Source: Phaeotremella fagi
Taxonomy: Eukaryota; Basidiomycota; Tremellomycetes; Tremellales; Phaeotremellaceae
Direction: 5' to 3'
Length of the DNA stretch: 64,000 bases
NCBI GenBank assembly: GCA_001599715.1
Contig: BCHU01000011.1
Coordinates: 1 to 64,000 of the forward strand
Part shown: piece after piece, positions 24,001 through 34,008 of the stretch
Numbering within the stretch: position 1 is the stretch's first letter
Layout of the letters: each line of letters starts with the position of its first letter
Made by a program: the position numbers and the translations under genes
Notes under the pieces: generated by a model
Told to the model about the DNA's origin: nothing
The model's input: the letters and a program-made list of their open reading frames with translations, nothing else
Databases searched by the model: none

Positions 24001-24608
24001 ACGACCTGTCGATAGACATCAACTTAGCTTTGATTTTCATGGAGGTGAAAGGTTTGGTGAGGAAGGTTATCGACCCAGTCTTTGCGCCTTGCTGGGTGAT
24101 CGCCTCCAGCTTTTGGACACACCTAGAGGGGTGGTTAAACATGGACCCATCATAAAGCCAGACTCACTGTTTACAGTCCTTTGACCACCGATCAACTCCT
24201 ATCATATCCACCTTCACCTTCCCACCAAGGTTTACATTTCTCATAACACCCTCGGTACCATCCATCTTCGAGTTAAGAGCAGTCTTGACTTTTGAAATCC
24301 AATTAGCTAGCTTGGATTTCACATTCATTTCCGTTTGATCGTTTGCCATCAGAAACTCCTCTGTGTCAGTGTTCTTCGCTACACAACCCAGAAACTTCTC
24401 AGCGACTTGTTCAATCCGTGAGACGCGTTTTTTCAACTCTAAACTGTTCTCTTTGTTCTCTTTGATCTGTGTTGATGAATTAATAGGGTCCTTGAACATC
24501 TTCCACCCTACCTACCTGCTTGAAACGCTCGTACGCTGCCCTCCCCAGTTCGATCGAGACCATGATAACCTCAACGCAGTCCACCGCTAGGTTGAGAGTT
24601 TCGGCCAT
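21043..24608 (-). CDS. STAND NTPase (NB-ARC) with MLKL/HeLo-like helical N-terminus
   Basis: Large fungal NLR-like protein of about 1,085 residues in about eight exons. Start at 24608: METLNLAVDCVEV-type helix (MAETLNLAVDCVEVIMVSIE), then a coiled-coil-rich segment (LKKRVSRIEQVAEKFL, VKSKLANWISKVKTALNS, FLTKPFTSMKIKAKLMSIDR) of about 180 residues that resembles the four-helix bundle of MLKL_NTD/HeLo-like domains. The NB-ARC core follows: GLVGREGLI linker, P-loop GTGGIGKTS (about residue 315), Walker B PPVLVLIDNFE (about 387), LLFTTR (about 421) and GLPL-type GCLPLAIKI (about 478). After it come helical exons (AEECLQTVPWAKALAARSHY) that look TPR-like, and a C-terminal domain of about 210 residues of unknown type ending VVEWGSYL at 21043. 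Known STAND proteins switch on by nucleotide-driven oligomerisation; an immune or cell-death role here is inference. Confidence 0.8.
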
Positions 24609-24807
24609 GTCAGAGATTGTTACTAGTCGAATAAAACAATTAAATGATCAAAGGATGGTATGGAAGCTGATGTTGATGTTGATAATTGGTGTCTTCACGA
24701 CAACACCATCAGTGGCAGTGGCAGAGTCAGCAGGACTGATCACGATATTGGTCGAGAAACTTTGTCACTGCTCATGCATATCAAGTTACATACTTTACAA
24801 TTCCTTC

Positions 24808-26385
24808 CTAGATCATATACCTGAACGATGGATCTTTGTCATCACCACAGCCGATAAACTTGTCAAACTTCCCCGCATCCTTTTGTCGATTGATATAATG
24901 AAGATAAGCGCACTTCAGAGCGACCAGGACCCAAGCACCACAGAGTAAACCTAGAACGATGGTATGGGCGTCCAGGAATTGAGGCGATCCTGTGGAGTAG
25001 ATGAAAGCAGCTGGGAAACCTCCACAATTGGCTATAGCGAGTTGAAGACCAATGGCAGTAGCTCTGGTATAGTGATTGGTGTAATTGTTTGACAACCATA
25101 CGAGTACTGGGGGTACTGAAGGATAGAGACCCGCGGCCATAAGGAACAAAGCACCGTATTTGACTCGATTATCAGTAGTATGAGCGATAAGAGCGTAACC
25201 GATGATGGAGAGGGGTAGGAATGCAAGCATTACAGGACCACGAATCTTCCTTCTGTCTGAGACGTAGGCAGCGATGACAGTGAGGACAGCGGCAACGGCA
25301 TAGGGTGGGACAGAATAAAGTTGAGCGTTGATAGCAGTATAACCCAGACCCTGGACGATAGTAGGAACGAAAAGACCGTAAGAATACAACGCGGTAAGGA
25401 TCGAAAAGTATGCGCCAGCTGATAACCAAGTTTTGATCGAGAACACGGCCTGACCGACCCTCCACCAATCGAAAGGTTCTTGTGCGACTCGAGTGACTCC
25501 GTTTTCGTCTGTCGCTAGGGGCTTATCAGAGTACAATCTTGAGATGGCTAATTCACGTTCCTCTGGTGTAAGGAACTTGGCCTTGTCCACTGTGGAGGGA
25601 AGAACGATGATGGCGATGGCTCCAACAATGACAGTCATCAACCCTTCGATGATAAAAATCCATCTCCACCCTTTTGGTCAGCGTATCCAAGAGGTGACCT
25701 ACCTGTTTGACCCCCTGCGTTGCCTATTTGGTACAGCCCTGTAGCCAGTAAACCGCCAAAAGCACCACTAAGCGATGCCGCCGAGTAAATCAGCCCCAAT
25801 CTAATCCCAACTTCACTCCGCCTATACATCATTGAAAGATACAACACGATACCAGGGAGTAACTGACATTAGCACGGTCGACATCGTAACTCACTCCTCC
25901 TTCTGCAGCACCAAGGAAGGCTCTGACCACTAGCAACCCGGTGTAACTCTGTGCAAAGCCCATAGCCATGCCGATCACACCCCAAATCATGGTAAGCACA
26001 CCAAGCCATATTCTAGGGGAGAACCGTTTTAGTACCAGATTTGAAGGGACCTCTGATGCGATATAGAATGCGAAAAAGATGGCGAGACAAGACGAATATT
26101 GATTACCAGCCAGATTGAGATCAGTGGTAAGACCAAGGATCTATTGTCAGTCAAGTTTACATCACGACCCACCTTGGCGTTCCCGATATTCGTTCTATCC
26201 AAGAAGGAAAACAAAAACAATATCGCCAACATGGGTAACATTCGAGTGTCCAATTTCCATAGCAAACTTTTCAAGACTTTCTGATCAACCACCACTTCAT
26301 CTTCGACACGCTTTCTCTCATGATGAGTTGATTCAGGTTTGCTTTCGATGTGAGCCATTTCCGCTTTGGATTCTGAGAATGACAT
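24808..26385 (-). CDS. MFS permease, ACS family
   Basis: Third ACS-family importer. Start at 26385 (MSFSESKAEMAHIES). Shows LPMLAILFLFSFLDRTNIGNAK at TM1, an ACS signature GAAEGGLLPGIVLYLSMMYRR, WRWIFIIEGLMTVIVG, a central loop STVDKAKFLTPEERELA and, in the second half, LVWLSNNYTNHYTRATAIGL, ending DPSFRYMI at 24808. Three introns in the first half; the long last exon is uninterrupted. It lies downstream of nothing on its own strand, and its promoter (26386-26757) is not shared with a divergent neighbour. Substrate unknown. Confidence 0.86.
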
Positions 26386-26757
26386 GTTGGATAACGACAG
26401 GTGCCCCGTGGGCTTGTAGCTGGGTATAAGTATAAAACCAAGGTTTAGTTAAAACCAAGAGTGACTCCACTTTCACCCCACACGGTTTGTCCGACGGCAT
26501 GACTATTTTCCGATGACCATGTGCCCTGATTTCTCGCTGGTTGTAGAACTTCATTTTACGTATGTTCCACCGATGTCGGTTATACCTGCATAGTTTCTCC
26601 ATGTCTATTTACGTTGTGCTATGTCTTGTTTGAAGACTGTCGAACACAGAATACATCAAAATGTTTACGGTATCGATTCAAACTCTCAATCCAGCTAACA
26701 TATAACGTCATAACCATCACACTCAATACCCACTGGGCCTTCTCATTTGGCCACTGC
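26386..26757. promoter_or_regulatory. Promoter of third ACS permease and 3' end of the next
   Basis: The 372 bp between two minus-strand permeases. A plus-strand open frame at 26614-26883 overlaps the next gene's 3' end and has no coding support. No palindrome like those of the glucuronidase cluster is present here. Confidence 0.45.
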
Positions 26758-28589
26758 CTACAGACTGTAACGGAAATCTGGATTTTGAATATCGGTCAAA
26801 TCCTCGAAAGCGTGGGAATTATTGTTTACGACTTCACCGTTTTCGTTGGTCTGAGCAGCGATCTTTCTCTTGTTACGTCGTGAGAGCAGCACTCTGGTGG
26901 AGAGACAAGTAATGATGAAGCAACCGTAAAGACCCAAGTGGATGTAAAGGGAGTTGATGTATCTTGGAGCCCAGATCGATTGGAAGAGTTGTGGTGCGAT
27001 GGAGTTACCGCCAGCCCAGCCGATGTCTAGAATTAGTAATAAACTTCAGATACACTTACAGGTGACAGCATAGGTGACTGATTTCTTTGTTTGACCTGCA
27101 GAGTTTCTTGACAACATGAGGAAGACTGACGGATTACAAGCTTGGAAACATTGCATCATGTAGAAGGCGACGATTAAACCCCCTCTGGTACTCATTGTCG
27201 GGGGTACAGTAATGAGGACAACGGTACCGATGATGTTGACGATACAACCACCGATCATACAGTAGAGAGTTTCGTTGGTTTTGGTAACGGCGTAACTAAG
27301 GTCAGTTCTGATGTGTATTACAACCTACGCCATGCCCATGTAAAGAAGAGCGGTCAAAACGTAAAGAGGAAGACCCAGAATCTGAGAAGTCAAAACGTCG
27401 AATCCAAATGCCTGATTGATCAACAAAGAGTTGAAAGTTCCAATTCCACCGACAACAAGTGTGTTGAAGAATGGTAAAAGGAACAAACAAAGTGTGAAAG
27501 GGTCGGTGAAAGCTTCATACACTTGTTCCCTCTTGAATTTAGGTTGTTGTTGGCCTTGAGCGTTGGATCGGACACGTTCGATGACGATAGTTCTGTCAGC
27601 GTCGGTAAGGAATTTGGCAGTGACTGGAGAGTCAGGGAGGAAGAACCAGGTAACGACTAACGTCAGTACAATTCCAAGATTCTACCCACCAGCAGAGCAG
27701 AATGAGAAGATGGAAACGACAAGTGACATCCATTGCCAGCCAACTAAACCTGCTTGTCGACCAGTGACATGAGCGAAACCGTACTGATTGTTAGCCGCGA
27801 TCGTTAATTTGACCTACAGCAGCCAAAGCGATAGTACCACTTAATGTCAGTTTTGCTCTCGGACTCCACTTACCCAGCGACTGCCAACATACTCTGCCAA
27901 ATGGATTGGATGAAAGGTTGTTCAGCAGTTTTGTACCATTGAATGGTGATAATCAACAAGCAAGGACCAAAGACGGATTCAGAGAAACCGAGTAAGAATC
28001 TGATAGCAAAAATGGGTTTGATATTGAGAGTAAAAACGGTAGCCATAAGGAGCTAACGTCAGAACAGTCGAATAGGCAACCTACAGCTGACCAACAAAGC
28101 ATGGCTACAGCGAGAACTTTCGCCACAGGAGCTCTTCGAACGAGTTGATTGGCCTAGAGTCAGTAAGTCCTTTTCGTCTACCTACCAAAGGCTCTCCAGC
28201 AATGATACCACACCAGAGTAAAGTCCCAGTAAGGGCATAATCTTGGCCTTGGGCACCGACGTCGGTGAGCCAACCCATGATACTAAAGTCAGTTCTGCAG
28301 GAACTAAAACCCACGTTGAGGGACCCAAAGTGCCCTTGTCGAAAGCTTGAGTAACGTACGCCAAACAAAGCAAAGGCAAGATTCTAAAATCAGCCCATTC
28401 CAAAGAAATCACCTACCTTCTATGAATCATACGACGGATTCGCTTATTCTCTTCATCTGATATCTGCAAGGTTGGGTCAAGATAGGCAGCAGCGGTATCT
28501 TGGATCTCTGGATGTTCCTTGAGCTCCTCGAGGTGGTAAACCTCTTCCTTGGTGTCGATTGGAGGATGATCTTTTGTATCTTGAGTCAT
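26758..28589 (-). CDS. MFS permease, ACS family, candidate glucuronoside/hexuronate importer
   Basis: Fourth ACS-family protein, of the allantoate-permease branch. Start at 28589 (MTQDTKDHPPIDTKEEV; in-frame ATG at 28637 is upstream of better context). Exons show ILPLLCLAYVTQAFDKGTLG, PVAKVLAVAMLCW, FLLGFSESVFGPCLLIITIQ, FFLPDSPVTAKFLTDADRT, and the ending IQNPDFRYSL at 26758, with about nine short introns and no frame break seen. The ACS family includes bacterial hexuronate (ExuT) and glucarate porters as well as fungal allantoate permease. Here it is divergent from a Zn2Cys6 regulator and the shared promoter carries the same palindrome as the adjacent glucuronidase pair, so I infer uptake of glucuronate or a glucuronoside. 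Confidence 0.83.
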
Positions 28590-29266
28590 TGTGAGTGGAT
28601 GAGTTGGTGGATTGAGATAATGTCGAATCAAACGCATCCATTATATACGTCCAGTTCCTAAACACCACCAAGGAGGTCGGTCCGTTGCCCCGCGAAATCG
28701 TGAAAGGGCTCCAAGTTCTCTTGATAATGGCGAGGCTCTTGGAACAAGACAACACAATCACTGTGATCACTGAACGGAAGGTAGAGCGTCCCACATTGTG
28801 CCACTAGTTTACCTGTGGATTTATGGTTATATCCATATCCTCGCACGTATACGCTTATATGCGCCAACTTTTATTCTTTGGAAGAAGCGCAGCAGATGTA
28901 GTCTATATCCACGCGTTATACTTATATCCAGACGTCTGAACAACTCGGCAGCGGCAGGGGATACTTTTATGTGACCAGTCCCATAGGTCCCATAGGGATC
29001 TGTACATCCTGATCTGCAGGAAAGAAAATGGGAAAGTGTCATGTACGACGCTATATATGTACCAAACCTCTTTGTCGAGTTAGACTCCTTGGATGAAGTG
29101 TTTTCAGATGGTGGAATGGCAGGACCCAAGCTAAGGAAAGACTAAACTTTGGCTTTTCTCACAGCAAGTCCATTTGCGCCATTAGACCGGATGTCGTTCG
29201 GTTCAACTGCCGGATTACCTTTACGGAATCAGAGCGATATGTAACATCATCTACTGTATCATCTCC
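28590..29266. promoter_or_regulatory. Divergent promoter of permease and Zn2Cys6 regulator
   Basis: A 677-bp intergenic region rich in TAYATCC half sites: TTATATCC at 28827-28834 and 28922-28929, the palindrome at 28895-28910, and TACATCC at 29003-29009. An open frame on the minus strand across 28827-29129 has no recognisable protein features and is taken as chance. Confidence 0.55.
28895..28910. promoter_or_regulatory. Palindromic site GATGTAG-T-CTATATCC
   Basis: Inverted repeat with one central base. It matches the palindrome at 33803-33819 at 15 of 16 aligned positions, the single change being C to T in the right arm. It lies about 305 bp from the permease start and 357 bp from the regulator start. 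I infer a dimeric regulator, most simply the adjacent zinc-cluster protein. Confidence 0.5.
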
Positions 29267-31190
29267 ATGTCAAGTTCCCGTACGAATGAAAGACTCAGAG
29301 GCAGAAGAGAGTTCAGTACACGAGTGGCTAAAGCCTGCGACAATTGCAGAACTCGAAAGATCAAATGTGTAGGAGAGTCACCATGTCCAGCTTGCATCGT
29401 TGCTGGACTATCACACAGTTGTCATGTTCGACAGAAAGCTAGACCTGGGAGGTAGGTAGGAACCTGGTAAAGCCCACTGATCATTACTAGAACTGCTGCT
29501 GTTCTCAGTCATCTACCCACAACGAGTGTCAATACACGACGGCCGCAGCACAGCAGAATCCAAGGTCGATCTCTTTTTGCTTACGTCGAAGATCGTCTCT
29601 CGACTTGGTGTCAGTTGGAAGGTAGATACTGGAAGCAACAGGATTACTGATACAGATAAGGCTTCCAAGTTGATCTGGCTCTACCACAGAATTCATCCAT
29701 CTTCCCAATCGATACCAAAGTGTCTCAATTCTTGCATGCGACGAAGGACAGTGAGACTGCAGCAATGGAAACTTTTATCGATTTCTACGTCGGGAAAATA
29801 GTTGACATAACAGCTGCCCGTGCTCGTGACCTTCTTCAAAGATACCATATGGCTATGGATTCTTTAGCTCCTGATCAGCTTGCTTTGGTTCTTGCTTGCT
29901 TGGGTTTAGGTACCTTTCGTCAAACAATGAACGATGAAGATGATTCATCGACCGTCCCGGTGGGCGCGAAATCCCCAAACGAAAGTGTCTACATAGAAAA
30001 GTGTATGAAGGTGATAGAACAATGGGGGAGTGCGTCAATCACTGCGCTTGGTGAGTGAGAACTAAGGCTACAGTATTGACTTTTTCCAAGCTGCGCTTCG
30101 AATTTGTACTATCTACATTAAACGGAATTCCGGACCGGACAAGATTCGAGAAGTGATTGCGAAGATGGCGCATCAAATTACAGAGTTGGGGTTCCATCGA
30201 CTAGCACAGGCGCAGTCGTGGCCGATAGATGCGGAAGCAGGGAGGTTGTTCTATCATGTACTGTACGAGGATAGGTATGTACGGCTCAAAAAGCAACGCT
30301 GACCCTACTCTGCTCCAGCTGGTTTGCAACACTTTCCTTGCTTCCTCCTATATTCAGCCATGGAAGCTTTGATCAGACATGGTCTTTGTCTCTGGAATCT
30401 GGGGATTTAAGGAGTGGTGGTTTAAATACCTGGCCATTCTTGGTACACCTCACTCTCATTGAAAACGAGTACTGCTCCTCTTTGGATGATCTGGATGGTG
30501 ACAAATTGATAGAGTGGGAGACTAGACTATCTGCGTGGTCACAAGAGTTTCGTGCGGAACGCGGTAGGAACTCACGTTTGATTGTATTTGCATACGCCAA
30601 TATACGATATCATTGGTCAGTGGTTGTTCTCGTTCCAATACTAGTCTAATCGTTCTATCAGGCTGCGTATTTGTCTTCGAGTTCCCTTTCTGGAAAACCC
30701 AAATCATTCCATGGCATCACTCGCCGTCGTAGCACGATCTTCGTCCCATATCATCAGGACGTATGTTGCACTGTTGAAAAGTCGTCGCTTCATTCCAACT
30801 TGGACACAAGCCAGAAGAATCTTCACCGCAGCTCACCTCGTGATACTGTGCTATCTTGATGGGGAGCTGGATAGGATTGAAGCGGAAACCCTGATTGCTT
30901 TGGCCTCAGAACTGATTATACGTGTCTGTGAAAAGGGATACCCATCTATGGTCGATGCCAAAACTGGCTTCTCAAAGCTTTTAACAGCTATTGGTGAGTG
31001 TTTGGTGGAAGGTTCGCCATTCTTGCTGACATTGTCGCCAGGCTTTGAGCCCGTTGAAAACAGGACTGACCAGCAACCAGGCTTTGAACCAATTGCTGAA
31101 GAAACTACCCAGGGCGACGAGGAATTTGTTTTACCGCCAATCGTCGATACTTGGTTCAGTGATTTTCGGTTCAACTTTGAGGTCGATTAG
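29267..31190 (+). CDS. Zn2Cys6 transcription factor, candidate regulator of the glucuronidase cluster
   Basis: Nuclear DNA-binding regulator. Start at 29267; the N-terminus gives RVAKACDNCRTRKIKC then CPACIVAGLSHSC, one Zn2Cys6 binuclear cluster followed by basic residues. Later exons (about six, with introns near 29450-29490, 30050-30090, 30275-30318, 30616-30661) carry a fungal transcription-factor-like middle region: ETFIDFYVGKIVDITAARAR, MAHQITELGFHRLAQAQSWP, RLFYHVLYEDSWFATLSLLP and NIRYHWLRICLRVPFLENPN. Near the C-terminus PGFEP occurs twice in an acidic stretch, a possible activation region. Ends at 31190, about 110 bp from the convergent end of the GH79 gene. Its place inside a permease/glycosidase cluster and the shared palindromes suggest a pathway-specific activator. 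Confidence 0.8.
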
Positions 31191-31298
31191 TGTTTATGAA
31201 AAGGAGATTTGCTACGACCAATAACATTGCATTTTATCACTTTTACTATTATATAAATCCTGGACATCTTTATCTCGACAAAATTCCGCCTATTAAAC

Positions 31299-31316
31299 GA
31301 TCACTTCATAGTGATC
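31299..31316. terminator. Inverted repeat over the GH79 stop codon
   Basis: GATCACT-TCAT-AGTGATC, perfect 7-bp arms with a 4-base loop, overlapping the stop codon in the 110-bp gap between two convergent genes. It may help 3'-end formation or be chance. Confidence 0.25.
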
Positions 31317-33030
31317 AGCACCACAGAAGAGGCTGGAACTTCAATGTAACTACTTTGCAAGGGTGCAGCGTAGACTGTTCCTCCAGCAACACCGGTCAAG
31401 GTATCAAATGTTTGATTGGCCCATGTTCTGAATCGCTGTTAGCTACATAGCTCATCTCAGTTCCTGGTACTCACAAGCCATGACCGGAATTAGTCAAAGG
31501 GGTGTAGAACGTCTTGACCGTTGCTTGCGTAACGTTGTAGTTGAGAAGATTAACACCGTATGAAGTTCTCGCCTGTGTGTTGTCGGTATAAGGTGTTTGG
31601 TTGATCACCACAGCTCGAGACAACTTTCCGCTTTGCCAGATTCCATAAGCTGAAATTGAGTTGTTCGTGGTTGCTAGCTCGGCAACGAAGGTGTTTTTGG
31701 AAGAACCAATGGCTTCTCCAACAATAAGGAACGCGTGATATAGTGGTCCAATGTGTGGAGCGGAGACATTCAAACCATCCTTGACATTGGTACCTGGATC
31801 AATAACATCGTAGAAATATCCTACACCGTTGTGGAAATACATCCTGTCAATGCCAGAGCTGGCTCCTTGAAGCATGTAATCGACTCCCCACATGACTGCT
31901 TCGGCAGTGTTTGATAAACCGTTGACACCGTGTCTGAGAGTTAGCTTCAGGATACACTACGACTCACCCTGCATAAGAATTCGTCTCGCCCTAAGACAGT
32001 CAGTGGCCATCGTTCATCTCAACTTCGCAGCAACTTACAAAGATATACTTTCGTCCATCTTGTCGAACAGCTGTGATATCTCGCTGATAGGAGGAAAAAT
32101 TCGCTCGGATATTGAGTTTATCCATGAGGGAGCCAACGACGGGAGCGCTACTTCCTGCAGCACCGGAATACTTGTGCTCACACCAGGCATTGATAACCTT
32201 ACTGGTCGCTGCATCGTCGAAAATACCAGCATCGAGAGTGTTATAGGCGGTCCAGACTCCCGTAGAGGAAACACCAGTGTAAGAACCTGGAATAAGATTG
32301 GTGCCACCTTCAGACAGTTTTATGACTTTTTGGGCTTCATGTGCATATCTAAGCCAGAGTTGAGTGTAGTTGTAGGGATTCCAGTATTGACCCGACCCAA
32401 AATTGGGCTCATTACCGATCTCCAGATACTCCAAAGTTTGACCTTGAAGTAGATAAGATCGTTTACCTTGGAATACTTCGGCAAGTTGGGCGACTTGTGC
32501 GACGCTTTGAGCGAGATTTGTGGTGTTCAATGTACCGTTGGCAGATAAGATTTGATCGGTAACACCCCAGAAGCTAAATCGTAAGTCAGCTTTGACCGTA
32601 ACACAGAAACTTACAACTTTGTACCTGGAAGTAGATTGCCTGAAAGAGCGTAAAAGTCTTTACCGATACGGACTGAACTTGCACCTGGATAAGGAGAAGC
32701 AGCGGTTCCATTGGGAAAAGTAGCGTTTGATATAGCTATTGACGAATCCAAGGTAGTGAGATCTTCGGAACTACCTCCAACCCGTATTGGTGGAGGTACA
32801 CCTGTACGATCTTTCACATTGCTCATGAGTTGATTGACGAAACTGTTAGGTTGTCCGATTTGTGCTCCAGCGAATGTTGGCCAATCACTGAGCTCAATGG
32901 AGAAGCCTAAGAACTCTGGAGAGATGGATTGTGCCCATGACGGCTGCTTCGACGGAATAGAAACGTAGACCGAAGCGAGAAGAGCAGTAGCTCGTTTCGA
33001 GAATTTCGAGGAAAACTCTGGAAGACGCAT
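31301..33030 (-). CDS. GH79 beta-glucuronidase-like glycoside hydrolase
   Basis: Retaining glycoside hydrolase of family 79, whose fungal members release glucuronic acid or 4-O-methyl-glucuronic acid from arabinogalactan side chains. Start at 33030 (MRLPEFSSKF). Exons give SPEFLGFSIELSDWPTFAG, PPIRVGGSSEDLT (family-typical VGG), the acid/base region LEYLEIGNEPNFG, and, across two introns near 32035-31990 and 31960-31925, the nucleophile region KYIFGETNSYAGHGVNG. The C-terminal beta domain includes ELATTNNSISAYGIWQSGK and TVKTFYTPLTNSGHGL, ending VVLITMK at 31301. Many sequons suggest secretion, but the N-terminus has only a weak hydrophobic segment (ATALLASVYVSI). Divergent from the GH2 enzyme with a shared promoter of about 980 bp. 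Confidence 0.85.
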
Positions 33031-34008
33031 GGCTGTGAGTTGATGAAGAGAGGAGACTGGAATGCGAGTACTTCTTATATCTTGTTCCCCCGGAATTCGG
33101 TCCGTCTGATGAGCTGTGGTTGCTGAACAGTATCGCCAAAAAACTGCACATGATGAAAACCATCATCCATTTGGATATCCGACTGATATCCGAATCTTGA
33201 TATTATCACGAGTCTCTAGCAGCTTTCCTATATGCACTGTCCGCTGCAAGGAATGAGCATGACAATATATTGTCGAGCTATTCACTTGATCAGAACCAAC
33301 CGACAAGAACAATCTCGACAGTGTCAAGGAAAATACAGAAATGACCGGAAGCTGGACTCAATGAAATGCCACAAAGTCCATTCTGATCTTGCAACTTCTC
33401 CTCACGATACACCATTGGAGTCATTCTTGTCATATGCGCTGTTTTCTGCTCCTCAGATGCCCTTGTATACAAAAACCTGTCTGAAAATGTTCTAGACGTT
33501 GAGCTACTCCCCGCAAAGCTGGGATTGGGAAAACTCATAAGCAGACGATTTCTCTACCGTATTACAAGGAATACATCAGACCAAATGCGAGATGCCGAGA
33601 CCTGAACAGAACCGTGGTAGAACCAAATGACCAGGGAGGCAATTGAGATGTCCACAATTACTAACATGTAGCCTCTTATCATAGTCAATTGTCAGATACA
33701 GTACGTCTCAAAGACATTTTGACGATTTCAGAGATGTATTATCGTTCCGTGCCTCATTCATCCTGTACACAAATCTCCCCAACACCCTAAATCTATATCC
33801 ATGGATGTAGTCTACATCCGATCAACAGTCAACTGACCAAACACAGAACCGGTCAGCTACCTCTACATCCTGAAATCTTATGACGAACATGATGTAGCTG
33901 GAACAAGCAGCATTTTTTACATCCAAAGATGCGGATTCAACATCCCAACATGGTTTAAAAGGTGATTTTTGAACAATCATAATTTACATCAACACTCATC
34001 CCCACACA
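33031..34008. promoter_or_regulatory. Divergent promoter of the GH79 and GH2 glucuronidases
   Basis: 978 bp, with no coding exon recognised. Half sites cluster on both sides of the palindrome: GGATATCC at 33173-33180, CTATATCC at 33793-33800, CTACATCC at 33863-33870, GATGTAG at 33891-33897 and TTACATCC at 33917-33924. CCG-N5-CGG at 33090-33100, about 60 bp before the GH79 start, is another form zinc-cluster dimers can bind. Confidence 0.6.
33803..33819. promoter_or_regulatory. Perfect palindrome GGATGTAG-T-CTACATCC
   Basis: Perfect 8-bp arms with a single central base, immediately preceded by another half site (CTATATCC plus AT). It lies about 190 bp before the GH2 start. Nearly the same sequence is in the permease/regulator promoter at 28895-28910, so a shared regulator is likely. 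Confidence 0.6.

Noticed and set aside
26614..26883. 89-codon plus-strand frame
   Set aside because: Overlaps the 3' end of the permease ending at 26758 and shows only generic hydrophobic residues.
31892..32452. 186-codon plus-strand frame
   Set aside because: Antisense to the GH79 gene, whose catalytic motifs are on the other strand.
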